Below are positions 1 through 10,853 of a stretch of DNA of 64,000 nucleotides, piece after piece (the stretch's first letter is position 1; each line of letters opens with the position of its first letter). The translations under genes and the position numbers were made by a program. The notes beneath the pieces were generated by a model, which saw only the letters and a program-made list of their open reading frames with translations, searched no databases and had not been told where the DNA came from. Source of the DNA: Verticillium longisporum (taxonomy: Eukaryota > Ascomycota > Sordariomycetes > Glomerellales > Plectosphaerellaceae); the NCBI GenBank assembly GCA_019188255.1, contig JAETXT010000014.1, positions 1,178,001 through 1,242,000 of the forward strand, given 5' to 3'.

Positions 1-2411
1 AGAGAAGGTTCACGGGGAGGGCGGCCATGCCCTGTGCTGCGTGCCAGGGTCTTGTCCGCACCTTGGTGCAGTGAAGGTCGGGATGTAGGGAGGAGCTCCA
101 CGTCTGGCATTGCTCCGCGATTTCATGTGCTAGTCGTAATGATATTCGTCTTCGGGCGTAGATCTTCTTCAGAATTTGGCCAATGACTTGACAGCTTCGG
201 ACGGCTGCGTCGAGACCGCTGGAGGTATCGGAGACTAGTGTCAGCTCACCCAAAGCGTTCTTCTCGAAGACCATCAAAGCGTCCTCTGAACATTCGTCTT
301 CAGCAATGGCGGCTGGGCGTCCCAAAGAGGCTGCCAAAAACCTGTCGAGGACAAAAGGCTTCGCCATAGGTTTCGTCTCAACCTCACATCCTCGCTCGTA
401 AAAATGGAATGGTTCTCTTGCACCCTGTGTAGACCAAGAGAAAATGCAGACCGCACTGCCATGCCTGTCCTTTTGTTAGTCAAAGACTCTATAGCATAGC
501 ATGTGCCAAAATACCAAAATAGGCATATGCCGCATTGCGCTTCGAAACAGCGAGCATATAGACAGCCATCAGGGACAACGCCTGGACAGACCAAAAGTCG
601 GCGTCCTCAAAACCAGAGACAGGATCTGCAAGAGATTTGGCGCTGCGAAAGAACATCTCCGCTCGGTTGAATTGATCTGTCCGAAGCTTCTTGAAAACCG
701 CATCTTCTCGAGTTGATGGCAACGGCGTCCCGAGAACAGTGCCAATCGCGAACGTCAAGTAAAGCAGACAGAGAAAAGACGACTGTGCGGAAAGAGGATC
801 GGAATAACAGGCCCCCACGGAAGCCTCAAATGCCGAGCGGTTGAAAATCTCAATCAAACCATGCGTCTGAGAAAATCAGTCGGATGTGGCGAAAAATATT
901 GATCAACGCCGAAGCCGAGCACGACGCGATCACCAGGCAAGATGGAGCATCACTCACATTGGTGAAGAAAGAGGCAACTAGAATGTTCGCGGTTTCTTGA
1001 TCAGGCAGGACGTGGGATGGTCGCACATTCGCTGGCATGCTGATGGTCGGCTCCATGATTTTGTGTCGGCTTGGATCCAATGTGAACGCATTGGGACCTG
1101 TCCTTGTCTCAACAATCATGCGAATGAGCTGCAGATAAGCCAACGAGGCAGAGTCTCCGACATAGACTATGGTTCACCAGGTCAGCCCGTCCATGCACTA
1201 AGATTGGTACTGGGACTTCTTACGTAGCCTTCCAGTTGGGTCCTGTAGCATTCTCGTGGACTGAAGAAGGGACGTCTCTTCGTCTGGCCCAGAAACCGTG
1301 CTGTTTCTAGAGTGGTTTTCGTACTCATGGTCTGGCGCCAGAAGCTCATTGTCTGGCTCAGTGGATGTGCTGGGATTAGTGTCAACCCTGGGACGTCCCA
1401 CGATGCTCCCGTGTCGACTAGGATCGTTGCTCCAGGGCGCATACACCGTGGTGGGACTATGGTGATCTGGCAAATTGATATCTGGTGAATCAGTCCTCAC
1501 CGGTGAACTATCGTCAACACGGCGTCGCTTGGCTGGCGTGGCGGACGGGAGCGGGGAGAGCTGATCTAGATCGCTATTGGGTGCTTTTATGTAGGTACAA
1601 TCCAGGCTACGTTTGCTGCAAGTATTGCAGGGCTGTATGCCGTTGCACTTTCCGTTTATGTTAGCAACCAAGAACATTCAACGAGACGCCGAGCGGGGGT
1701 ATTTTTGGATATCAAGATGGTCAATTTTGATGCGTGAAGCAAATGAGCGTTCATCGTCGTCAAGCTGGTGCCTTTGTCTGTCCCTGGGATGGGCGGGGGG
1801 AGGTGCCATATGCGAATGGTAAAGGCCAGACGCACGCAGCAGCAGATGTGCACAACAGTCGACGGTGACACTTGAGCCTTCCGTCGCTGTGAGACTTTGT
1901 GTGGCGCTACAGCGCCTCGGAACGGCTGGCGACCAAGTCGAGATCACCAGAAGAGAGCTCTTCCGACGCCAGAGTTGGGTGAGACAGCGCCATATCAGCC
2001 GCTGGCCGAGATGAAGAATTGAAGAGAGTCGATGGCGGCGCGGCACCTAGCCGAAGCGACGGGATGAGGCTCAAGTAGTGAGACCCTAACGAGCCACAGG
2101 TGTACAAATTTATGACGCGGCCGGAGCGCGTTGTTGGACGTGCAGTGACGGGTATCAGGAAAGGAAAGCATAGGCGGCTACTTGGCCGTGCCTCGGGTCT
2201 GGAACGACAAACGCGACGATGTTGTGGGAGGCAAAACGCAACAGCTACTCAAGCTGGAGCGGCATAAGACAGACTAGGTAGCATTGGGAGGGGATATTAA
2301 AAGAATGAGGAATATGCGCCATCTTCTCACCTTCTGCTTTCGCCGCTTGCACGTTTCGCAAGCTTGAGCAGTTCGAATACGCTTCTCAGGCGGGACCTTG
2401 GGCCGAGTCAT
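1..2411 (-). CDS. Zn2Cys6 fungal transcription factor, 3' end beyond window
   Basis: A binuclear zinc-cluster regulator, expected to bind DNA in the nucleus; its targets cannot be told from sequence. Exons I infer: 2331-2411, 1224-1647, 958-1166, 515-866 and 1-464 (runs off the edge). The cluster is split by intron 1: exon 1 ends CETCKRRKQK and exon 2 opens CNGIQPCNTCSKRSLDC, together giving the canonical C-x2-C-x6-C-x5-C-x2-C-x6-C. A basic stretch (AKRRR) follows, then a fungal-specific TF domain (PF04082-like: YVGDSASLAYLQ, later FGMAVRSAFSLGLHR). All splice sites are GT-AG and the phases agree. The frame breaks at 353-356: NLWRSL is followed by FVLDRFLAASLGRP only if one T is added. ATG 2409-2411 is the only start giving a complete cluster; the in-frame ATG in intron 1 near 1677 would lose half of it. 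Family certain, specific function unknown. Confidence 0.88.
1648..2330 (-). other. Long first intron splitting the zinc cluster
   Basis: A 683-nt intron with donor GTGAGA just after the exon-1 codons for KRRKQK, a GCTAAC branch-like site, and an AAG acceptor directly before the TGC codon of the third cluster cysteine. The phase is 0. The other introns of this gene are 50 to 91 nt, so this one is unusually long. I see no convincing exon inside it, although an extra exon or alternative promoter cannot be excluded without RNA data. Confidence 0.7.
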
Positions 2412-5400
2412 ATTGTTTACGGCCCATCAGTCAGATGTCGCGTGTCGGTGGCCCGTTGTCTTGTGTCGTTTGGTCGTTGAGGGACACACCATCCAATAGC
2501 GGCAGCGGTGGGGGAGCAGCAGCAGCAGCAGCAGCCAGAAAAGCGCCGACTGTGCCGATAGTCAGCGGCTGATCCGGGTCGTGTCAACTGCAGATGAGTC
2601 GAGATCGGGTCGGGCGGGATCGCAATGCGGAAGTCGGGTCGGCGCCGGGATGTACGGACTACTGCACGCAGGGGACTTGAAAAGTCGAGCTGGTGAGAAT
2701 GTGACAGAACGAGCAGCCAGCTATTAGGCGCAAGGCGGACAGCAGGGGCAAGTCGACAAGGTAAGCATTGCCGTCGCGCTGGCGAGCTGAGCCGCGACAG
2801 TTCGAGGCACACAGCGGGCAGAGCCGGACAGGACGAATGAATCAGTCCTTTCCAGATTCCTGTCGGATTGGTCACGGCGTAAGGTCAGAGGTACAGCAGG
2901 GCTGATGTGGAATTGGATGCGGATGGGATAGGGTGAGAGCGAGGCGATGTGAAGAGCAAAGTGAGTCGAGGTGCCGCGTTGTGGATTCGGAGGACCGAAT
3001 GCCACCCGAAAGTTGTGTCCCAATGACAGGGAAACAGAAATGGCGTGAACAGACGAGGCCAGCCAGGGTCGAGCAGCTGAATCGCGCCAAAGACCCCAAT
3101 GACGAGTCTAGCAGGGACCGGTGGCTAGGCTACTCGGGCATGCCTGCGGGGATGCGCTCCTGTGGGAGAAATGAGGGAAGAAGGCTGTGGTTGAAGAACG
3201 TGACGACCGAGGATCAGATCCATCGGAAGAGGGAAGATGGCTAAGTGATGGGGGCTTGGGGCAATCAAGTAGAGTTGAACAGGGATAATTGAGGGGATCG
3301 CTTTCGCTGACGGCGGGCGCCAGGGCTGGCCAGGGCCGGGCGCAGGCGATCCGTCCCGTGAGCGATGTAATGGCACTGGTCGCAGTCGTGGTGTCGTGTA
3401 GAGGAGATAACAAGAGCGAGCCAGCACCATAGCGATAATTGTATTGACAGGGGTCAGAGTCGAGACCCGGGCGACTTCATGTCCTCCGCTCTCAACATTT
3501 AATCCCAAGTTCCATTCCCTCCTGTGCGTGATCATTGTGCCAATGTGCGGTTTGCAAGCCCGTCGGTCTCGTCCCATTTATACAGACTGAGCGTGATCCG
3601 GTTTTGACACCTTTGGTGGTAAGCAGGCTTCAACCGACGTTCAAACTTCAACCACAGGCCCCTCTCTGGCCTTTGCTCATTGGGTTCCAACTTCTTCCAT
3701 CCTTTTCTCGAAGAATCAGTCGCACACGGAGAGGCGGCCTGCTCGCTTTGCAGAAGTCCCTGTCGAGAAGAATAAAATCCGGAGGAGCACCGAGAGGTGC
3801 CGCTGATTGAACCTAGTGAGATGGGTCTTATAATTGACAAAGTCGTATTTTTTTTGGAAGTCGGTAGGCGATCCAGGAACCTTGCACACTCCCCCAAAAG
3901 AATTGCATATCCGGAGAAAAGAGAAACGGAGTACGCACAGTATGGTGCGACGTCGGTGAACTTGCTGCGGCGCTTGGCCCCCATTGAATCAAGAAAGTCT
4001 GGCGGGCGGGCGCGTGGTACGTCGCACTGGGGAATAGTAGACAAGTGTGGGCAAAGTCGAGATGCCCCGGAACAGCTATGATAGGCCTTGCCTTTCTGGC
4101 ATGGTCAGACCATGCCATACGGCATGCATGCAGCCCACGGTCGACATCGTGGCGAGCCATGGCGCCCAACGTGAACAGTGCATTTCCATAGGTCGATAGG
4201 TGCACTTCTTCCCATGTGACTGGCGCTCTGCGATTCGCTCTCGTCTTGTTTGTTGGCATTGCCGCCGTAGGCTCTATCCTCCCAAGGACTCTCTGCTTGC
4301 CTGGTCGCGTGATCGTACGATCCGAGGAACTTTGCGTATTTATAGCCGGTGTCACCTTCAAATGGTTGGGAAGGTAGGTCGCGGCGATATCACGTTTGAA
4401 GGGTGGGCAGCTGCTTCGCCAGCTTGCACAGTGAAAGCTGGCGGAGGAAACATGGTGTCCAGGCCAGGTCACGCGCTTGAAACGGCTCGAATAAGGCGGT
4501 CGTCTTCCAGAGCAAAGTTCGGAACGCCGAGCCGTTTTCTTCTGATTTGCCTTGGCAAAAGCTGTGACACCCCAGAGTCTCGATTGACGAGATGGACGTG
4601 GTGCGGCAACAGGTTCGAGCCAGGGGTCGGCAGCTGGCAACGTGCTGGTGGCAGGGCCGAACAGGAAGGGTTTCGATCAAATAATGCCACCATCTTGATG
4701 ATGGTGCCGAAAACGGTCATGAAGACGAACAAAGGGGACAGGGTGGGATAATGTGATGGGAATCAAAATACCTAAGGCACCGTACCTTAAGGCAGGTAAG
4801 CGCTGGTTTATTTTCCCGGGTCGAACTCGACATGATCCAGTGGAAATCGTGGGAGATGCAAGGCACTTGCCTTCGGATTGTCTCCCTAAGGTACACCTAC
4901 CTACCTACCTACCTTACCTTAGCAGGAAGGAGCTACACTGTCTACCTACCTTGCCGGGTAGGCAGGGCAGGCAGGGTAGGTAGGAAGCCTCCACTCATAG
5001 GCGACTTGAGGTGCTGACTGGCCTGAGGATTGGCTGCTGCCACGAAGCAAGAAGCACCTGTCTGGTCCGCGGAGCAATGGAAGGCGCAAGCTGCAAGCAA
5101 AGACACATACATACACTGGTGCAAGCAAGGTGCCTACAACCCAAGGTGCCTGCCTAGGCACCAAGGTAAGTTAGGCAAGCAAGTAGATACGCAAATAGCG
5201 TCCTTCCTCTTCACACCTCATGCCGAGGCAGCGGAAGGTGCACCGGGGACCCCCAATGACTCAGCACTGACGCTCCTAGTGAGGACCGAACCGGCGTCTT
5301 ACCAGCTGTGTCTTCTTTCGCAAGCTTTGTTCGCTCGCCAATGTTTGCGTCTTGGTTACTTTGGTCCCACCACTCGTCCTTGCACCCTTCTCGTCCAAAG

Positions 5401-7148
5401 ACCAATAGCACCCGTTCCGTAGTTCCGTTTCGCCTCGTTTCGCTACTATACCATTCGTGGGGGCATACACAGCCGTCATCACCTGTTCTGGCCTCCCGCG
5501 TCTTCGAGCACAACAACTCACAAGGGGGAAGGCTGTGTCCCCCTTCCAGGCTGTCCGTCCCGTGACGTCTGTCGGACCTCGACCCAATACTGCACTGCCC
5601 GTCTCTCAACTCTACACTACGAGTGCCCTCTGGAGCAGCGAAAGAGCCCAATAATGGCTCGCACGGAGCGATCTCCGCAGACTGTTGCCCAACCAAGGTG
5701 TCAAGAAACGAGAACCCCTCGCACCTACATTCAGGGTGGCGAGGGCGTCAACATAGGCGACGAGCATGGGGCAGTTCAAGTCGGTTTCTGCAGACCGCCT
5801 CGCAGCCTGGTCAAACAAATAATCGGATAATGCACCCATTTCTTAGACGAGTGCTCAACCGAGACGCCACATGACCGATCCCGCTGGTGTCCTTGCCTTC
5901 CCCACATTCCGGTTGCTTGGAGCCATCGGATCACAGTTGCCAACCTGTGGCTCCAGACTCTATCTACACAAGCGGAACGACAAGTGCCAGGGTCGCGCTC
6001 AAGTGACGCAGTCAGCCTGCTGCTCGGCTATCTTTTGCTGGTGATCCCCTGTATTTCTTGCAGTCAACAACTCGATGGTAGCGATTCATGCATGACGTTT
6101 TCCCGCCTCGGAGCTCACTTCAATGTCCTCTTGTCGCTCCCTTACGAATTTCGCCATGCGCTTCGGCTGCCCCGCGAGGCGCACGTCGAACAAAACATGG
6201 TGGGGGGCAGTGACAGATTACGCATGACGAAAGATTGCTTGGACGCTCTGCCCTGGTATGTGCCGGGGTCGTGAACTTACACCGGATGTGCCGACAAGCA
6301 TTGGTGAGGAGTCCTCGGAACATGGATGTGAACGGCTTTCTGTTCAGAACCGCTGACTTGAGAAGAGTATCCATTACAATTCGAGCGAACTCGATCGATA
6401 TGACAGAAGACTTCCCGCTGGTTTCAGACCTCTTCCGGGCGGCGCGCCACGACAGACGGGACTAGTTTCTAATCCGTCCCCCATGTTGACGCACTAGATC
6501 CTAACCGTAAGGCTTCCGTGCGTCGCGGACTGCTTCATGATGGCCATGGCAGTCCCTTCAGTGGCGGTTCACTTCGTGCCCGGCAAGGCGGGTCGCCGCC
6601 CTCCCTGCTTAGCTTCGGTCTCGTTACTGTTCAAGCTTCCTCGTTGGTCCGCTCCAAGAAACTCTTACTTCCAAGCCGACCACAATAGGCATCACCTGCC
6701 CATGATCAGCATGTTACCACGGTAAGGCCGCCGCGGACTACCAGCTGCCTACTTCACCTTCTGCTGTGGATCCCCTTGCTTCCGCTCGCCTGTCCCATAC
6801 GTGTGATGTGGTATCCTTCACCAAGGGCTAGTTCCTTGGAGGTCCGGCTCTGGTCCGCATGCCAAATGCTTCCTTTGTCTTCTCATCACGCACAGTCTCA
6901 CCCGTCACACATCTTCTATTGTCCCTTGCGGACACCTCCTCGAGTAACCCCAGGGTTCATGCTGAGCTTCGTCTGCCTCATCACTGGCTCGTCTGCAGTA
7001 CATGTCTATATTTGTTTGACGTTTGACAGCATTCACGGTGTGGCTGCAGTAAGCTTCCCACACGGTATACTTTAGCATTACTTTGTTGCCTCCACAACTT
7101 CTTTCCGCCGAACTCAAACAAATCCAGAACACGCTTCGCAATCTGATC
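2412..7148. other. Divergent intergenic region, no gene recognised
   Basis: This 4.7-kb gap lies between the divergent transcription-factor and CoA-transferase genes. Open frames here are short, overlap on both strands and resemble no family known to me. It contains a CAG/CTG microsatellite near 2517-2537 and a dense cluster of CCTACC/GGTAGG motifs at about 4765-5170. Pyrimidine-rich leader-like sequence lies around 5290-5560. It probably holds promoters and untranslated leaders for both neighbours. Confidence 0.6.
4763..5175. repeat. Cluster of CCTACC/GGTAGG motifs with imperfect palindromes
   Basis: The stretch holds a CCTA tandem run (about 4896-4914) and an inverted pair, CTACCTACCTTGCC against GGCAGGGTAGGTAG (about 4941-4985, one mismatch). 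It also has a short palindrome, GGTGCCTGCCTAGGCACC, near 5144-5161. Related motifs recur at about 20676-20706, 40009-40080 and 60066-60100, all in gene-free DNA. No transposon ends or coding remnant accompany them. Confidence 0.6.
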
Positions 7149-8970
7149 ATGGTGGTGATTCGGCTTGACTCCTGCCAAAGGAGAGCACCGATTTACTCGG
7201 TCAAGCAGGGGACTGAGCAAGCCTTGGCCAGCCTGCTGGCATCGTGCCGAGGCCAGCTCCCGTCAGCCTTCGTCCATGCTCCGCGTCGATTAGTCTTCAA
7301 AGACACTCCAGATGACGATGTTCACTTCCCTTCTCCTCTAAAGGAACAGGAAGCTCTAGCCGCCATCAAAGCCTTGGAAGGCGCGGCTGCAGCCGCCTTT
7401 GCAAACCTTAGAGAGGGCCACCAATCACCGAGAGATGTCACGATCGATATGCCACTGATATCCTGCTTTCTAATGTCTGCCTATCTCTGTACCCTCGACG
7501 GCTTGGACAAAGCGGATCCTCGCGTTAAGAACAAGATTCCAGGTACGCTCCTGACTTTGCTGCTGCTTAGCGTTAAGCCCTAGATGATTGACGTTTCACC
7601 AGACACGGATCTGAATCAGGCACAAACAGTTCTCTACAGGCGTCTCTCAGCAAATCTCTACGAGACCAAGACTCCAGGAGAGTTCTACCACATTCATGGT
7701 TCATTAGACGCTAGTGCAACTCTCCGCATGATTGGCCTCCCGCCCTTCAACCCTCGTCTCCAGGACTACAGAGAGTGCATCGAAACCATCGAGTCCGCGG
7801 TCAGACGCTTCACCGTGGACGAGCTGGAAGAGATGAATCGAAAACAGGCGCAGGCTGGCGTGCCGGTTCTCACGGCGGAACAATTCCGGGCGACGCCGCA
7901 AGGCCAGGCCCTCGCAGCGCTTCCCTTTTACCATTCAACCCTTCGAGTCCTCCACCGCTCCTGCGCCTTTAGGCCAGCAATGTCCTGTAAATCCAGGGAC
8001 CTCATCTCTGAATCAGTGTCTGCGTGGCATTCGTGTTCTCGAACTATGCCGAGTAATCGCTGGCCCAACAATCGGCCGCACTCTTGCATCACATGGCGCC
8101 TCTGTTTTAAAGGTCACATCTCCCTACCTTCCCGATGTCCCCTTTTTCCAAGTCGATGTCAATACCGGCAAACATACTACTTCTCTTCACTTGCACGACC
8201 CAGTCCAACGCCTTGCCTTTGAGGCCCTCATCGCCTCCGCCGATGTCGTGCTGGACGGTTACCGCCCTGGTGTTCTGACTCGACTAGGCTATGGCCCGGA
8301 TCGTCTTGCCAAGCTCGCTGCTGCTCGAGGCAAGGGCTACGTCTACGTCGCCGAGGATTGTTTTGGAGGCTCTGACACCCCAGTTGCCGATCGAGCGGTC
8401 TGGTCTGATCGGCCTGGCTGGCAACAGATTGCCGATTGTGTGACCGGCGTTGCCTGGGAGCAGGGTCGCTTTATGGGCCTCGATGAGCCTGTGGTGCCAC
8501 CCTTTCCCATGTCTGACTACGGTACTGGCGCCCTCGGTTGCGTCGCCGCCATGGCAGGTCTCTACCGTCGCGCCACCGAAGGGGGTAGCTGGATGTGTAG
8601 AACGAGTCTATGCCAGTATGACATGTTTCTCCTTTCTCTGGGAGCACACAGCTCTGAAGTCCAGACTCGGTTGCGCATGACGCATGATCCAGCGTTCTTC
8701 GAGCTGAGACATTATGATTCCGTTGACGAAGTGGGCAAGCGGGCGTTGAAGAGTATGAGAAAGGTGCGCCCGGCTCTCTTCGAGGACAGCATGATGCACA
8801 CGGCCTGGAGCCATGGATTCAAGGCTGAGGTCAGGTGGCCGCGCGAGGCTCTGCAGGTCAAAGGTGTGGATATTGGACATGTTCGAGCCACGAGACCAAA
8901 TGGGTGCGACGAGGCCTCTTGGGAAGGATGGGAAGAGCAGCCAAATATGGTGGCAGACTTGCGTCTGTGA
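7149..8970 (+). CDS. CaiB/BaiF (family III) CoA-transferase-like protein, frame broken once
   Basis: Related to family III CoA-transferases (PF02515), which move CoA between carboxylic acids or act in racemase/dehydratase-like reactions; the substrate is unknown. Exons: 7149-7542 and 7603-8970 (GTACGC...CCAG, phase 1, joining KNKIP to DTDLNQ). The C-terminal half carries family-typical text: RGIRVLELCRVIAGPTIGR, then SADVVLDGYRPGVLTRLGYG and WQQIADCVTGVAWEQG. The frame shifts in the T run 7926-7929: ALPF continues as TIQPFES only with one T fewer. With that base removed the two exons give exactly 587 codons (586 aa), a usual length for the fungal proteins I recall. The start is the first ATG of the frame; a non-ATG extension upstream is possible. 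I favour a sequence error over a pseudogene because both parts are otherwise intact. Confidence 0.82.
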
Positions 8971-9440
8971 GCCGGCTTGAGAAGCTGTTGTTGTTGTTGC
9001 TGTTTTTTGCTCAATCTGCGAACGGAGAGGTTTTTCTGGGGGTTGGGGCATTGTTGGAGACTCGTGTGTGTGTGTGTGTGTGCATCTTCTATGTCCTGAG
9101 TTATATTGCCTTTAGATGACAGATGACTGATGAGATCACGACGGATGATGGAGTAGCATGTTACGCAGCATTAATATTCAAACAGAAGGCCGCTATCACC
9201 AAATACACCATAGCTCACTGCTTGCGCCTGTCGCGTGTGCATTCGGTCCCCAGAGAATGATACCTTGAACTAACAGGGAGGCGTGGCGCATTTGCAAACC
9301 GTCCGTTTGTCTGAGACATTGCAGCTGGAACGTGGAATGGCAACCAGACTAGGAATACTCCTTCATGTATTTGCTCTATTGGTAAAAGTACACTCGTTTT
9401 CATCAACAACCCGTCCCCGCAGCCCCGCGCGTCCCCTCAC
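8971..9440. other. Convergent intergenic spacer with (GT)n microsatellite
   Basis: A 470-bp spacer between the 3' ends of the CoA-transferase-like gene and the protein X gene. It contains a (GT)n run at about 9064-9082. I see no coding potential, so it most likely holds the two 3' untranslated regions. Confidence 0.6.
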
Positions 9441-10853
9441 TCACAGAACCAAGCGTCCCGGCTCGTTCTCGAGGATGACCTTGATCCTCTCCAGGAAGAC
9501 GGCGGCGCGCTTCTCGTCACCCCTCGGCACGACGAGGGTGAACAGGTTCCTCCCGGACGTGTTGACGCCCTCCCGCGCGGCCGCGGCGGCAGGCTTGGGG
9601 GCGACCTTGGTGCGGGCGGCGCCGCGGCCGCCGGCGAGTACATCGATGATGTCGGGCTGGCGGCGCGAGGGGCGGGGCGCGAGGAAGGTGGGCTTAGGCA
9701 GGGCGGAGATTTGCGGCAGGTAGAGGCCGCGGGTGGCGTGGGCGGACTGGCGAACGGTGTCAAGGCCGAGGACCTGGTTGAAGAGGTCGGAGGCGGTGGG
9801 CTTGCGCGGGGCCGGGGGCAGGTCGTCGTTAGCGACGTCGGCGGCGCGAGCGATGAAGGTCGAGACGGGCATGAAGACGCCGAGGGTGTCCTGGATGCGG
9901 CGCTGGGCCTCGGCGACGTGGGCCAGGGAGATGGGGAGGGCGACTTGGGTCTTGGCCGGCGGGGCGGGGGTGGCGGGCTCAGGGGCGGGCTTGGGGCCCG
10001 TGGTCGGGGTGGCGTTGGGCGCCTTCTCGGCGACCTTGATGTTGCTGAGGTCGAGGACCGAGAGCTTGGCGAAGCGCTCGGTGATCTTGGCCGGCGTGTC
10101 GCGATTGATGGTGCCCAGGTGGGCGAGGATGTCGCCCTTGAGGAGGTGGCCCTGGGGGCCGGTGGGCGTGATGCTCGAGAGCGTGTTGGCGTCGATGCCG
10201 TGCTGGTGGACGAGGCTCTGGACCGAGGGGAGCAAGGGGTACTTTTGCTTGTGAACCTTGCCGTCGGCGGTGTTCTTCTCGGCAGGGGAGCCCCTCCTGT
10301 CCTGCTCGTCGGCGTTGGCTTCGAGCTTCTCCTCCTTCTTCTTCTCTTCCGGCTGGGGCTTCTTGCCGGCGGCGGACTCGTCGGCGGGGACCTCGAGTTG
10401 GGAGACGTCATCACCAGCCTCGGCCAAGACGGCGATGCGGGTGCCGACCTGGACGGCCTTGCTGCCGTCGCCGGACATGATCTTGAAGACAATGCCGTCA
10501 TCCTGGGCCTCAACGTCCATCGTGGCCTTGTCGGTCTCGATCTCGAGGAGGACGTCGCCGGCGGAGAAGCTGTCGCCCTCCTTGACCTTCCAGGTGGCGA
10601 TGTTGCCCTCTGTCATGGTCGGGGACAGGGCAGGCATGGTGAAGTTCTGGGCGGCGGCGCATCGTGCTGAGGAGCGGAATCCTGAAGAACGGGTCAATTG
10701 TCAGCGAGGGACATTTGCGAGTGGGTTCTCTCCCGCTATGAATGCGAACGAGGAAAGAAATGGGAGAGGAAACGCACCTCGAATGGCCGTCTCTGCGGGT
10801 GCCCTGCGCACTATCCTCGCCGAGAGGCGGCAAGCTGTTGCGAGTGAAGCCAT
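9441..10853 (-). CDS. PDX1: Pyruvate dehydrogenase complex protein X (E3-binding protein), mitochondrial
   Basis: Tethers dihydrolipoamide dehydrogenase (E3) to the E2 core of the mitochondrial pyruvate dehydrogenase complex. Exons: 10778-10853 and 9441-10681 (GTGCGT...TTCAG, phase 1), giving 438 aa. Residues 1-36 are rich in Arg, Ser and Ala with no acidic residue except one Glu, a mitochondrial presequence. A lipoyl domain follows, with the lipoylated Lys near residue 77 in IETDKATMDVE. After an Ala/Glu/Lys-rich linker comes an E3-binding domain (LLPSVQSLVHQHGIDANTLS, then TPTGPQGHLLKGDILAHLG). The catalytic HxxxD domain of E2 is absent, replaced by a Pro/Ala-rich tail, which separates this from dihydrolipoamide acetyltransferase (LAT1). 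The start ATG at 10851-10853 supplies the presequence. No frame defects seen. Confidence 0.92.

Noticed and set aside
1880..1960. Minus-strand text SRSEAL-stop-RHTKSHSDGRLKC resembling the end of a C2H2 zinc finger with a premature stop
   Set aside because: It lies inside the first intron of the transcription factor, lacks the first two cysteines and is interrupted by TAG. The Zn2Cys6 cluster is complete without it, so I treat it as chance.
4609..4618. GGTTCGAGCC resembling a Pol III B box
   Set aside because: No A box at the right distance and no pairing arms, so not a tRNA.
9711..10670. Plus-strand open frame of 319 codons
   Set aside because: It is antisense to the protein X gene, Gly/Val/Leu/Asp-rich and a by-product of the GC-rich codon use of the real gene.
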